A DNA stretch of 64,000 nt from an uncultured Hyphomonadaceae bacterium (GTDB taxonomy: Bacteria > Pseudomonadota > Alphaproteobacteria > Caulobacterales > Maricaulaceae), in contig CAJXPX010000006.1 of assembly GCA_913058335.1 (NCBI GenBank), positions 141,900 through 205,899 of the forward strand. The letters run 5' to 3'. Below, piece by piece: positions 8,562-16,795 of the stretch (its first letter is position 1; each line of letters starts with the position of its first letter). Position numbers and translations under genes: made by a program. The notes below the pieces were generated by a model that did no database searches, was not told where the DNA came from, and saw nothing but the letters and a program-made list of their open reading frames with translations.

Positions 8562-9272
8562 ATGTCAAAACCAAATCACATTGTCATCCTTACAGGCGCG
8601 GGAATTAGTGCAGAGAGCGGTATCGACACGTTCAGGGCAGAGGGTGGATTATGGGAGCAATATCCAGTTGAACAAGTCGCGACCCCCGAAGGGTTTGCCG
8701 CCGACCCTGCGCTCGTTCATCACTTTTATAACATGCGCCGCGCTGCCCTAAAAACTGTAAAGCCCAACCCGGCCCATTTCGCCTTGGCGGAATTGGAGAA
8801 AGGATTAGAGGCCCGAGGGGGTTCTCTCACGATCATCACGCAGAATGTGGATAATTTGCACGAGCAAGGCGGGGCCCGAAACGTCATTCATATGCACGGC
8901 GTTCTTACTTCTCTGCTCTGCCAGTATTGTGGACATCGGTGGGAATTTCATGAGGACACAACCTCTGAAGATAGCTGTATTGCCTGTCAAAGAACCTCTG
9001 GGCCCCGCCCCGACATTGTTTGGTTCGGAGAAATACCCTATGAGTTAGACCGCATTGATCAAATCATGAAACAGGCTGACCTTTTTGTCTCTATTGGGAC
9101 GAGCGGCGCAGTTTACCCAGCCGCCGGACTGGTGAGTGAAGCCCGACAACTCGGAACAAAAACTCTTGAGCTCAATCTGGAAGAAAGTCAGGGCACGAAA
9201 TTTTTTGATGAGAGCCGTTTGGGCAAAGCTGGAGAAATTGTACCGGAGTGGGTGGCGGAAATTTTGGGATAA
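8562..9272 (+). CDS. cobB: Sirtuin NAD-dependent protein deacylase (CobB type)
   Basis: This 236-residue Sir2 protein carries GAGISAESG (12-20), TQNVDNLHEQGG, the catalytic histidine in MHGV and a zinc site built from CQYC and CIAC. Y56 and R59 in FYNMRRAAL match the Tyr/Arg pair that lets CobB and SIRT5 remove succinyl and malonyl groups as well as acetyl. The open frame extends upstream to 8274, but that part overlaps the phosphatase antisense; the ATG at 8562 puts GAGIS where the family has it. AAGAGA lies just upstream. Confidence 0.93.
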   Translation: MSKPNHIVILTGAGISAESGIDTFRAEGGLWEQYPVEQVATPEGFAADPALVHHFYNMRRAALKTVKPNPAHFALAELEKGLEARGGSLTIITQNVDNLHEQGGARNVIHMHGVLTSLLCQYCGHRWEFHEDTTSEDSCIACQRTSGPRPDIVWFGEIPYELDRIDQIMKQADLFVSIGTSGAVYPAAGLVSEARQLGTKTLELNLEESQGTKFFDESRLGKAGEIVPEWVAEILG

Positions 9273-9361
9273 CTAGCGAAGGCTTTAGCCCTGAACCGAT
9301 GCGTCGAAAACAGCTCCGAATCCAAAAGTTCAGTGTAATAAGGACCGAACAGTCACCTCTC

Positions 9362-9388
9362 AAAAAATGCCCGGCACGAGGGCCGGGC
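9362..9388 (-). terminator. Intrinsic terminator, minus strand
   Basis: A perfect 7-bp stem GCCCGGC/GCCGGGC with a 6-base loop is followed on the minus strand by A and six T. No annotated minus-strand gene ends just upstream of it, so it may end an unannotated RNA coming from 9400-9900. Its core is nearly identical to the hairpin at 29231-29252. Confidence 0.6.
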
Positions 9389-9781
9389 TTGAAGTTGGTA
9401 GCATCGGGGAAAAAAGATGCGTAAAACCTAAATAGGGATATGGCTCTGATTAGACAAAACATTGCCGCTTTCGCCCAACGAAATCCCTGATCATGCTGTG
9501 TTATTAGAAACTAAATTCTACATATGTTGAGTTTTTGTGCTTGTGTGAAAATAGTTCCACTAAACTCAGTAGATTCTAAGGTTTTGTCCTGGCCTAAATG
9601 ACGTTAAGGATAAATTTAGGGCAGGCTCTCATCTGTGTCCTTTCAAGCGCCATCACGACGCTCTTCCCGCTGTTTGTTTATGCGAACCTCTTAAATTTCA
9701 CTAAATTTTAATAAAATAACTCGCTGCAGTTCATATTTCGCCTTCATATAGGGGCATCGTTAACCCTTATAAGGACCTCTT

Positions 9782-9826
9782 ATGTTTGTGTGTTTCGTTA
9801 TTCTCTCAGGCCTGATTTACAACTAG
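9782..9826 (+). CDS. Putative 14-residue leader peptide before yaiI
   Basis: The ATG at 9782 has AAGGA at 9771-9775 with a 6-base spacer, and the frame reads MFVCFVILSGLIYN before TAG. Seven bases after the stop a terminator-like hairpin begins, and yaiI follows 58 bases later. The arrangement of short ORF, hairpin and gene resembles a translated leader, but the codons do not point to one amino acid. It may equally be a chance ORF or a very small membrane peptide. Confidence 0.35.
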   Translation: MFVCFVILSGLIYN

Positions 9827-9833
9827 CCTGCCT

Positions 9834-9865
9834 AAACCTCTTGGCGTTTCAGACGTCGGTTTTTT
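9834..9865 (+). terminator. Terminator-like hairpin upstream of yaiI
   Basis: AAACC (9834-9838) pairs with GGTTT (9858-9862), and inside it GGCGT (9843-9847) pairs with ACGTC (9853-9857, one G-T pair); four bases bulge on the 5' side. A T-rich run follows from 9860. Stability is moderate. Confidence 0.45.
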
Positions 9866-9923
9866 GTTTTACCTGCCTATCAGTTTGATAGGGTGTAGAA
9901 TAATAATTATCTGAAAGACGCCC

Positions 9924-10373
9924 ATGGTTCATATTTATATTGATGCTGATGCCTGCCCGGTGCGAGAGGAAACCTATAAAGTCGCCCGGAGACATGAAGC
10001 GTCCGTGACGGTTGTCAGCAATTCGTTTTTGCGCGTGCCGCGCGAGCCTTTAATCCAATTTGTCTGTGTGTCTGATGATTTTGATGCAGCAGATGATTAT
10101 ATTGCCGAACGAGCCAAGCCCGGCAGTTTGGTCGTCACGTCCGATATTCTCTTGGCCGAAAGATGCCTGAAATCCGGAGCCTTTGTGCTTGCACCAACCG
10201 GGAAAGCTTTCACAATGGATACGATTGGCGGGCAGCTCGCGACGCGGGCCATTATGGCTGATCTACGCGCCGGGGCGGATATGCCCACAATCGGAGGGCC
10301 CCCGCCTTTCACGGATAGAGATAGGTCCCGTTTTCTCGAGGCGCTTCACCTCTGGCTTACCAAGGCCGTTTAA
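9924..10373 (+). CDS. yaiI: YaiI/YqxD family protein (UPF0178)
   Basis: A 149-residue protein with the family's N-terminal YIDADACPVREE, the middle PGSLVVTSDILLAERCL and GPPPFTDRDRSRF near the C-terminus. The aspartates are arranged as in PIN-like nuclease folds, but no activity is established for the family as far as I know. It starts at ATG 9924 with GAAAGA upstream. A possible attenuator-like leader precedes it, and dapD follows on the same strand after about 95 bases. Confidence 0.9.
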   Translation: MVHIYIDADACPVREETYKVARRHEASVTVVSNSFLRVPREPLIQFVCVSDDFDAADDYIAERAKPGSLVVTSDILLAERCLKSGAFVLAPTGKAFTMDTIGGQLATRAIMADLRAGADMPTIGGPPPFTDRDRSRFLEALHLWLTKAV

Positions 10374-10406
10374 GGCTTATTTCTGAGACCAAATAACGGG
10401 CTGGAA

Positions 10407-10434
10407 TTGACTTCAAAGCGCGCGTGCCTATTGT
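10407..10434 (+). promoter_or_regulatory. Candidate promoter of dapD
   Basis: TTGACT (10407-10412) and TATTGT (10429-10434) are separated by 16 bases, close to the housekeeping -35/-10 pattern, about 35 bases ahead of the dapD start. The spacer and following bases form a CGCGCG inverted repeat. Confidence 0.35.
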
Positions 10435-10468
10435 GCGCGCGATTTAAAACCCACTATTGGATGATGAT

Positions 10469-11299
10469 ATGACCGCAACTGATCTCGAAACTGCCATCGA
10501 AGCTGCATGGGATGACAGAGCGTCCCTGTCCCCGGAGACCAAAGGCGAACGCCGCGACGCAATTGAAACGGCTATTATGGGTCTTGATTCCGGAAAATTC
10601 CGGGTTGCTTCCCCAGGCGAGAATGGCGAGTGGGTCGTGCATCAATGGCTTAAAAAAGCTGTTCTACTTGGGTTTAGATTAGAAGCGAATGTCGTAATGG
10701 ACGGCGGCCCGGCAAGCGGCGCTTGGTTCGATAAAGTGCCGTCTAAATTTTCCGGATGGACGGAAGCAGATTTTAAAAAAGCTGGTTTTCGGGCTGTTCC
10801 GCCTTGCGCCGTTCGCCGCGGCGCCTATATCGCCCCAGGAGCTGTTTTAATGCCCTCTTACGTAAATCTCGGCGCCCATGTCGGCGCAGGTACTATGGTT
10901 GACACTTGGGCCAGTGTCGGCTCCTGCGCTCAAGTTGGTAAAGATTGCCACATTAGCGCCGGCACGGGCATTGGCGGGGTTTTAGAGCCCCTTCAGGCCA
11001 ATCCAACCATTATTGAAGATAACTGCTTTATTGGCGCGCGCTCGGAGGTCGTAGAAGGCGTTATCGTCCGCGAAGGGTCCGTTTTAGCTATGGGTGTGTT
11101 TATCTCTCAATCTACAAAAATATTTAATCGAAATACAGGCGATATTAGCTATGGGGAGGTTCCAGCCTATTCCGTAGTCGTACCGGGAACTTTACCGTCC
11201 AACGATGGAAGTCATAGCTTGGACTGCGCCGTTATCGTGAAAACCGTAGATGCAAAAACTCGCTCTAAGACGGGTGTCAATGAATTGCTTCGGGATTGA
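10469..11299 (+). CDS. dapD: Tetrahydrodipicolinate N-succinyltransferase
   Basis: This 276-residue enzyme transfers succinyl from succinyl-CoA to tetrahydrodipicolinate in the lysine/diaminopimelate pathway. It shows the N-terminal helical part ([14 protein letters not shown]), then the left-handed beta-helix hexapeptide repeats from about residue 120 ([20 protein letters not shown] and [12 protein letters not shown]). The frame is open from TTG 10457, but ATG 10469 gives the usual N-terminus. A long bidirectional terminator follows. lysC, the first enzyme of the same pathway, lies 30 kb away in this window. Confidence 0.96.
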   Translation: MTATDLETAIEAAWDDRASLSPETKGERRDAIETAIMGLDSGKFRVASPGENGEWVVHQWLKKAVLLGFRLEANVVMDGGPASGAWFDKVPSKFSGWTEADFKKAGFRAVPPCAVRRGAYIAPGAVLMPSYVNLGAHVGAGTMVDTWASVGSCAQVGKDCHISAGTGIGGVLEPLQANPTIIEDNCFIGARSEVVEGVIVREGSVLAMGVFISQSTKIFNRNTGDISYGEVPAYSVVVPGTLPSNDGSHSLDCAVIVKTVDAKTRSKTGVNELLRD

Positions 11300-11322
11300 G
11301 TGTTTTCTACTGGACTAATGTT

Positions 11323-11362
11323 GATATAAATAAGGCCCCTTTCGCGGGGCCTTATTTATATC
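11323..11362. terminator. Bidirectional intrinsic terminator between dapD and the 11388 gene
   Basis: A perfect 17-bp inverted repeat (11323-11339 and 11346-11362) around TTTCGC has a GGCCCC core and AT-rich flanks that supply T runs on both strands. It separates the convergent dapD and the minus-strand periplasmic gene, serving both. Confidence 0.9.
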
Positions 11363-11387
11363 TCATCGAATATAGTTAAAGGGCAAT

Positions 11388-11870
11388 CTAAAATTCAGTT
11401 TTAACACCCGCGCCTGCGACCGTATATAAAGGCTCAACATAGCGACCATCCGGCATAGTGGCGGATCTATAATTGTTATGTTTTTTATATTTGATATTTT
11501 GCGCTTCTTGATCGGAACGATCCGGCATTCCAAAATAAGCACGACTATCCGGTGCGAGTTCATATTTCAAAACAGGCTTTTCCTGTTCGTAGAGCCGTTT
11601 ATCGTGAGTTTTGACGATTATCGGCTCTTCTAAAGTTTCAATTGGTTGCACATTGATGTGTCTTTGAGAGCCATTAAAATCTATTGTTTTCAACCTTTCT
11701 TCTTCGTCATTTGTAAGGAAAGTTGAGGAACTATCAGTTTTCACGAATTGCCAGACGCGTTGTTCGCCGTCATCGACAACCAGCTTATTTTCGTCATCGG
11801 CATGAGCCCCCACCGCCGCTGTTAGAGCTAAGGTGATACTGAATATACCAATCATGATTTGCTTTTTCAT
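11388..11870 (-). CDS. Predicted periplasmic protein of unknown function
   Basis: I do not recognise the family. From the ATG at 11868-11870 the 160-residue protein has a classical signal peptide (MKKQ, hydrophobic to about residue 20, AHA cleavage) and a mature hydrophilic part rich in charged residues. The C-terminus PLYTVAGAGVKTEF ends in phenylalanine, as some outer-membrane-targeted chains do, but the protein is too small to be a typical barrel. The frame is open for 57 more codons upstream without a signal-like start, so I prefer 11870. It diverges from the 46-residue ORF at 11968. Confidence 0.65.
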   Translation of the reverse strand: MKKQIMIGIFSITLALTAAVGAHADDENKLVVDDGEQRVWQFVKTDSSSTFLTNDEEERLKTIDFNGSQRHINVQPIETLEEPIIVKTHDKRLYEQEKPVLKYELAPDSRAYFGMPDRSDQEAQNIKYKKHNNYRSATMPDGRYVEPLYTVAGAGVKTEF

Positions 11871-11967
11871 ATTTATTTTACGTCGGCCTTTGCAAATCGT
11901 TCCGCTTTGGGCTGCGGAACTACATTTTTGCTCAGTCGTAGTTCTACTATTGAAATAAGGATTTTTT

Positions 11968-12108
11968 ATGACCAATGAAAATAAGACGCCCCACAACCCA
12001 ACTAAAAAAGAACTGAAATCGGAAAAGGAACTTAAAAACAACCTTAAGGATGCGGATTTTCCTGAAATGAAACATCAAGCCGATGCAGCTCTAGGCGAAG
12101 AAGAATAG
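11968..12108 (+). CDS. Small hydrophilic 46-residue protein
   Basis: The ATG at 11968 has TAAGGA at 11956-11961 with good spacing. The 46 residues start MTNENKTPHNPTKKELKSEK and end ALGEEE: lysine- and glutamate-rich, with no cysteine and no membrane segment, probably mostly helical or disordered. It diverges from the periplasmic gene at 11870 and is followed after 143 bases by a strong terminator. I know no function; the ribosome site and composition make it a credible real gene. Confidence 0.55.
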   Translation: MTNENKTPHNPTKKELKSEKELKNNLKDADFPEMKHQADAALGEEE

Positions 12109-12226
12109 AGCCCTTCAATATAGATTTTGGCGGCCCGAAATATAGGATGCATAAATTTATCTTTTTCGGGGAACTTTTTAACCTGCCAGTGAGTTAAGAA
12201 AATATATCAATACAACGCGCTATGAT

Positions 12227-12293
12227 CCCTCCCCTTGATATTAGCGCATTCGGCCCGGAGACTGCTCCCCTTCTCAGTCTCCGGGCCTTTTTT
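12227..12293 (+). ncRNA. Possible small RNA end with C-rich motifs and strong terminator
   Basis: CCCTCCCC at 12227-12234 precedes a 13-bp hairpin whose 10-base loop is CTCCCCTTCT. Single-stranded C/U-rich motifs of this kind are anti-Shine-Dalgarno elements in several alphaproteobacterial sRNA families. The same stretch may simply be the 3' end of the 11968 transcript. The 5' end is unknown, so the start given is only that of the first motif. Confidence 0.3.
12252..12293 (+). terminator. Strong intrinsic terminator before creA
   Basis: A 13-bp stem (12252-12264 with 12275-12287; GGCCCGGAGACTG and its complement) closes a 10-base loop and is followed by six T. It ends whatever is transcribed from 11968 onward and lies only 16 bases ahead of the creA start. 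Confidence 0.9.
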
Positions 12294-12309
12294 GTTTTAG
12301 GATGAGCTT

Positions 12310-12801
12310 ATGAAATTTAAGCAAATATCAAAATTGTTTTGTTCCGTTCTATTTAGCGCATTGCTCTCCGCTTGTGGGAGTTCGGGACAGAACGATGTCG
12401 GAGAAATTAACAACGACATGACGGGGAATGAAATTAAGATTGACTCTTTTGAAGATGAGAAGGTTTCCGGAATCACCTGTCATATTGCCCATTTTGATCG
12501 CGGCGTAATCGATAGACTTAGAAAAGGCTCATGGTTTGAAAACCCTTCCAATGGCTCTATCAATTGCGAGCAAACAGGACCGATAATTATAGGTGATATT
12601 AAGCGCGGGAAAAGCGGTGAAACTTTACTAAAGCAAAAGCAAGCCCTCTGGTTCAAAACCCTCAGCGTCAGGCGCGTTTATGATGAAGACGCCAATACGC
12701 TCATTTATCTGATTTATTCAAAAAAGGTAGTCGACGGTTCGGCAAAGATGAGCATCAGCACGGTTCCACTTTATGGCCGAGAGGTTACTTGGGACAATTA
12801 G
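12310..12801 (+). CDS. creA: CreA-family lipoprotein
   Basis: The 163-residue protein has a signal peptide ending in a lipobox (LLSAC, lipidated C22) and then the CreA domain: GITCHIAHFDRGVIDRL, NCEQTGP, the KTLSVRRVYDEDANTLIYLI block and the C-terminal SAKMSISTVPL. CreA is a widespread periplasmic or membrane-anchored protein of unknown biochemical role. Classical CreA is usually annotated as a periplasmic protein, so the lipobox is worth noting. The gene stands alone behind a terminator. Confidence 0.85.
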   Translation: MKFKQISKLFCSVLFSALLSACGSSGQNDVGEINNDMTGNEIKIDSFEDEKVSGITCHIAHFDRGVIDRLRKGSWFENPSNGSINCEQTGPIIIGDIKRGKSGETLLKQKQALWFKTLSVRRVYDEDANTLIYLIYSKKVVDGSAKMSISTVPLYGREVTWDN

Positions 12802-12873
12802 GCGTTCGCAATATAAAGCGCCATCTAAGCGGCTTTCTTAATCCTTCTACTCAATTTTATAATTTTAAACATG

Positions 12874-12899
12874 AAAAAACCCGCCCTAAAGGACGGGTT
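12874..12899 (-). terminator. Intrinsic terminator of the DUF5710 gene, minus strand
   Basis: Read on the minus strand, AACCCGTCC pairs with GGGCGGGTT (one T-G pair) around TTTA and leads into TTTTTT. It lies 33 bases past the stop of the small gene at 12932. Confidence 0.8.
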
Positions 12900-12931
12900 C
12901 CGCTTTGTCCTACATCCCTAAATCGCCCCAA

Positions 12932-13168
12932 TCATGACGCCAAAGGGAGCTCAAAATTTTGATTATGAGCGATTTTTGCTTGTTTCGCTGCATAACTATT
13001 CGATCTCAGAGATTGCTCGGCTTGAGCCTCTTTTCGCCAATCAAATATAGTCGCTAAAGCGCTGCCGGACGGGCAATACCACCGTTTTACAGATGGATCC
13101 CACCGCGCGCCGAGCCTTTTAGCCAGCTCGCGATCTTTATAACTTACATTCAAATACTTCTTGGTCAT
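12932..13168 (-). CDS. Small DUF5710-like domain protein
   Basis: From the ATG at 13166-13168, with GAGGTGG upstream, the 78-residue protein opens with the compact motif YLNVSYKDRELAKRLGARWD followed by KRWYCPSG. This pattern (LNVxYxE/D...AKxLGARWD...KxWYxP) is the DUF5710 domain, seen alone or attached to DNA primases and plasmid-mobilisation proteins. The remaining C-terminal half is alanine- and glutamine-rich. Function is unknown. It lies just downstream of putA on the same strand, about 100 bases away. Confidence 0.75.
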   Translation of the reverse strand: MTKKYLNVSYKDRELAKRLGARWDPSVKRWYCPSGSALATIFDWRKEAQAEQSLRSNSYAAKQAKIAHNQNFELPLAS

Positions 13169-13266
13169 AACACCACCTCGCGTTCCGTAATTAGAACATA
13201 GCATGAACAAACGCCAAATGCAAGGAATTTATTCATACCTTAGAGGTGGGTATAATCTTCAGAAAA

Positions 13267-16200
13267 TCAAATACTCTCAAGGTTAAGCAACGCCGCATTG
13301 CCTCCAGAGGCAGTCGTATTCACGCTTAGAGACTTTTCCGTCATAAACCGCAGAAGGTAATTTGGCCCTCCCGCTTTGAGACCCGTTCCAGATAGTCCTT
13401 GTCCTCCGAAAGGCTGTGAGCCCACAATAGCGCCCACCATGTTTCGGTTCACATACACATTTCCGACCAAAGCGCGTTTCGCCAGCATTTTCCAGCGGTT
13501 TTCAATTCGGGTATGTATCCCGAACGTCAAGCCATATCCCGTCGAAAAGACTTCTTCGAGGGTTTTAGAAACCTCTTTGGCTTTAAACCGAACGACATGA
13601 AGGATGGGCCCGAAATGTTCTTTTTCCAATTCATGTATGGAATTGATTTCAAACATATGCGGGACAACGAAAGTGCCTTCTGTTTTTGTCTTCGGCGAAG
13701 GAGAAGCGTGCCACGGGCACCCAGACGCCTTCATCTTTTCTATGTGATCATTAAGGGACTTTTGCGCTTTTTCATCAATGACCGGACCGACATCTGTACT
13801 CAAAGAATGTGTATTTCCGACGACAAGATCATCCATCGCGCCTTTGATCATCTTGATAACTCTATCCGCAATATCGGCCTGAATATACAAAACGCGCGTG
13901 GCTGAGCAGCGTTGCCCAGCACTGAGAAAGGCCGAGCTTATAACATCATCAGTCACTTGTTCGGGCAATGCCGTGCCGTCAACAATCATACAATTCTGAC
14001 CGCCTGTTTCAGCAATCAGCGGAATGATAGCGCCTTCTTTTTCTGCCAAAGTCCTATTAATCAATCCCGCTGTTGCCGTGCCGCCTGTAAAAGCAACGCC
14101 ATCCACGCCGTCATGACTTGTTAGAAGACCACCAATTTTTCCGTCTCCGACGATCAGGCTCAGCACATCTTTCGGAATACCAGCCTCATAAAATAGGTCT
14201 GCCGTTCTTTTCGCAATGCGCGGAGTCTGCTCGGCCGGCTTGGCTAAAACGCAATTCCCGACCACAAGGGCCGCAGCGATCTGACCTGTAAAAATAGCCA
14301 GAGAGAAATTCCAAGGGCTGATACACACAAAAGTCCCGCGAGACCCATAGGAGAGTTGATTGGTTTCCCCGACAGGTCCGGGCAAATCTATCGGCTCACT
14401 CATCATCTTCCGGGCTTGCGCCGCGTAATAACGGCAAAAATCTACGGCTTCGCGAACTTCATCATTCGCGTCAGCCCAGCTTTTCCCGGCTTCCTTAATG
14501 AGAATATTCATTAATTCAGTTTTGTTTTTTTCGAGCAAATCCGCCGTCACAACCAACATGTCGGCGCGCTCCTTCACAGGACGTCCCTGCCACTCGAAAT
14601 AAGCTTTATCAGCTTTTTCAAAGGCTTTATCGATGTCCTTTTCCGTTGCCTCTTTCGGCATTTCAGGAAGATCTTGATCTAGCGCTTCTTGGACTTTTTC
14701 CAAATGCGGCTTCCAAGACAAGTCCAAGCCGGAAGAGTTTTCCCGCTCTGGCAGAAAAATGTCATTCGGGCGTAAAATTGACGTATGCGCAATCGTATCA
14801 AATTCTTTTACGCGGGCGACGGGGTCGCGAACAACCTCGGAAATAGGTACATCCGGATCCAGATATTTATTGACGAAAGAGCTATTTGCTCCGTTCTCAA
14901 GAAGGCGCCTTACAAGATAAGCCAAGAGATCTTTGTGCCCCCCTACCGGCGCATAAATTCTGACGGGTGGCATATTTTCATACTGTTTTTTAGCTGAACT
15001 ATAGACAATATCGCCCATCCCAAAAAGGCGCTGGAATTCGAATTTATCGGCATTATCCCCTGCCATCGCCATAACCGCCGCAATTGTATGGGCGTTATGG
15101 GTCGCAAATTGCCCAAAAAAGACGTCTCGGTTTTCCATAATTTGCTGCGCGCAAGCCAAATAGGCAACATCTGTATTTGGCTTTCGGGTAAAAACAGGGA
15201 AATCGGGATGATTACCGGCTTGCGCCAGTTTTATTTCGGTATCCCAGTAAGCGCCTTTGACGAGACGAATATGGAAGCGTTGTTCCAGTTCCCGCCCTAA
15301 ATTTGCAATAAAATCGATAACTTTCGGGGCGCGGCGGCCAAAAGCTTGAATCGCCAAACCAAAACGCGCCCTCCCGGCTGAATCGAGCTTTCTCGCAACA
15401 TAATCAAACACTGCAAGAGAGATTTCCAAGCGATCAGCTTCTTCTGCATCTAATGTAACATCAACGCCAAGTTCAACGGCCCGCCTAGCCATATCGACGA
15501 CTAAACCTCCGATTTCGGGAACGGCGCTATCCCAATGACTAACATGGTAATGTGGAGATAAGGCAGAGAGCTTAACAGAGATGCCCTGCCGCGCTTTGCC
15601 TTTGGCCGCATCGGCACCAATAACTTCTAGCGCATTTTTATACGCCTCCAAATAGCGTTTGGCATCCTCCTGTGTTCGAGCCGCTTCGCCAAGCATGTCA
15701 AAAGAATATCCCTGCTTATCTCCGAATCTTTTACGACCATTTTTAATAGCGCGTTTGATTGTTTGCCCCTGCACAAATTCCTGCCCCATCATGCGCATAG
15801 CGTTCATGACAGCGTTCCGAATTACGGGTTCACCGAGGCGGTTCGTAAGTTTGGAAATAACATTTGTCGGAGTCGTTCTGAACTCCTCAGATAATCCCGT
15901 GACCCGGCCAGTCAAAAGCAAGCCCCAAGTCGAGGCATTGACCCAAACTGTATCGGCTTTACCTAAATGTTTACCCCAATCATATGGTGACAGTTTATCG
16001 CCAATTAGCGCGTCGCGCGTTTCCGCATCGGGCACACGTAAAAGCGCTTCTGCCAGGCACATAAGAGCAATGCCTTCTTCGTTGCCCAAGCCATATTCGG
16101 ACATAAACGCATCAAGCATAGACCGGTCTTTTTTCCGGTTTCGGGACAGCTTAACCATGTCCTCGGCTTCGCTATAAATAGTCGCGTATTGCTCGTCCGT

Positions 16201-16308
16201 GAGGTCAATCTTCTCTAATAGCTCCTTTATAACCTTTTCTTCGGATTTAAATTTATCCGCAGTTATGGCGTCCAGTCCTTCAGGCCAATAAGAGAGTAGT
16301 TTAGTCAT
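13267..16308 (-). CDS. putA: Bifunctional proline dehydrogenase / glutamate-semialdehyde dehydrogenase
   Basis: This 1013-residue enzyme oxidises proline to glutamate in two steps. Residues about 140-480 are the FAD-binding proline dehydrogenase barrel (LVKGAYWDTEIK; the RRLLENGANSSF region). Residues about 540-1000 are the aldehyde dehydrogenase with the glutamate in IAETGGQN and nucleophile cysteine in SAGQRCSATRVL. There is no N-terminal ribbon-helix-helix DNA-binding domain, so this is the minimal PutA as in Bradyrhizobium and cannot repress its own gene by that route. It has 280 bases of upstream sequence to the tRNA, where its promoter must lie. Confidence 0.97.
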   Translation of the reverse strand: MTKLLSYWPEGLDAITADKFKSEEKVIKELLEKIDLTDEQYATIYSEAEDMVKLSRNRKKDRSMLDAFMSEYGLGNEEGIALMCLAEALLRVPDAETRDALIGDKLSPYDWGKHLGKADTVWVNASTWGLLLTGRVTGLSEEFRTTPTNVISKLTNRLGEPVIRNAVMNAMRMMGQEFVQGQTIKRAIKNGRKRFGDKQGYSFDMLGEAARTQEDAKRYLEAYKNALEVIGADAAKGKARQGISVKLSALSPHYHVSHWDSAVPEIGGLVVDMARRAVELGVDVTLDAEEADRLEISLAVFDYVARKLDSAGRARFGLAIQAFGRRAPKVIDFIANLGRELEQRFHIRLVKGAYWDTEIKLAQAGNHPDFPVFTRKPNTDVAYLACAQQIMENRDVFFGQFATHNAHTIAAVMAMAGDNADKFEFQRLFGMGDIVYSSAKKQYENMPPVRIYAPVGGHKDLLAYLVRRLLENGANSSFVNKYLDPDVPISEVVRDPVARVKEFDTIAHTSILRPNDIFLPERENSSGLDLSWKPHLEKVQEALDQDLPEMPKEATEKDIDKAFEKADKAYFEWQGRPVKERADMLVVTADLLEKNKTELMNILIKEAGKSWADANDEVREAVDFCRYYAAQARKMMSEPIDLPGPVGETNQLSYGSRGTFVCISPWNFSLAIFTGQIAAALVVGNCVLAKPAEQTPRIAKRTADLFYEAGIPKDVLSLIVGDGKIGGLLTSHDGVDGVAFTGGTATAGLINRTLAEKEGAIIPLIAETGGQNCMIVDGTALPEQVTDDVISSAFLSAGQRCSATRVLYIQADIADRVIKMIKGAMDDLVVGNTHSLSTDVGPVIDEKAQKSLNDHIEKMKASGCPWHASPSPKTKTEGTFVVPHMFEINSIHELEKEHFGPILHVVRFKAKEVSKTLEEVFSTGYGLTFGIHTRIENRWKMLAKRALVGNVYVNRNMVGAIVGSQPFGGQGLSGTGLKAGGPNYLLRFMTEKSLSVNTTASGGNAALLNLESI

Positions 16309-16588
16309 ATATGTTTTCCAAAAAGATGTGTGTCGTCAGTATGAGATAGAGCTGTATAAATATGGACTGTAAAGCGAAGTCTGCAGAAAAGCCCTTGCCT
16401 TAAATAGCATGAGAACGGAAATTTGTTCCAATATTAGGGCAGTAGCGTCATTATCACGGCTCGAGCGCTCTTATTCTGGTAATTTGTGCCATGTTTGGCA
16501 GGCGGGTAATTTAAATGTTTAACAAACATGGTGCAATATACACCAAGGGTTAAGTATCGATCTTGAATCAATAATAGAACTTTGAAAA

Positions 16589-16672
16589 TGGTACGGGTGG
16601 TCGGAATCGAACCGACACTCCAAAGGAACGGGATTTTGAATCCCGCGCGTCTACCAATTCCGCCACACCCGC
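16589..16672 (-). tRNA. tRNA-Leu (anticodon CAA)
   Basis: On the minus strand the acceptor GCGGGTG (starting at 16672) pairs with CACCCGT, and the anticodon stem CGGGA/TCCCG holds loop TTCAAAA, giving anticodon CAA for the Leu codon TTG. The long variable arm, GGTTCGATTCC T-arm and a genomically encoded CCA end (16589-16591) are present. The gene stands alone. Confidence 0.97.
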
Positions 16673-16795
16673 ATGTCAATCGGCCCTTTTCGCTCAAGGC
16701 CTTTGGTAAGGCGCGCAACATAGCTGTGCTTTTTCAATCGTCAACCATTTTGGCCATATACTTGATATTAAAGTCTGCTCTATAGGGCTCGCACG

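Larger units (their letters stand above)
9273..9923. other. 651-base region without a conventional gene
   Basis: Between the sirtuin and yaiI I see no recognisable protein. It holds a minus-strand intrinsic terminator (9362-9388), an AT-rich middle part (9680-9730), a 14-codon ORF with a good ribosome site (9782-9826) and a plus-strand terminator-like hairpin (9834-9865). This points to one or two short untranslated or minimally translated RNAs. I could not match it to 6S RNA, tmRNA or SRP RNA by eye. Confidence 0.5.

Noticed and set aside
9172..9462. Minus-strand 96-codon frame overlapping the sirtuin end
   Set aside because: It runs antisense into the sirtuin gene, has no ribosome site and contains the terminator hairpin at 9362-9388.
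13513..13905. Plus-strand 130-codon frame inside putA
   Set aside because: It lies wholly antisense to the aldehyde dehydrogenase domain and its translation has no recognisable pattern.
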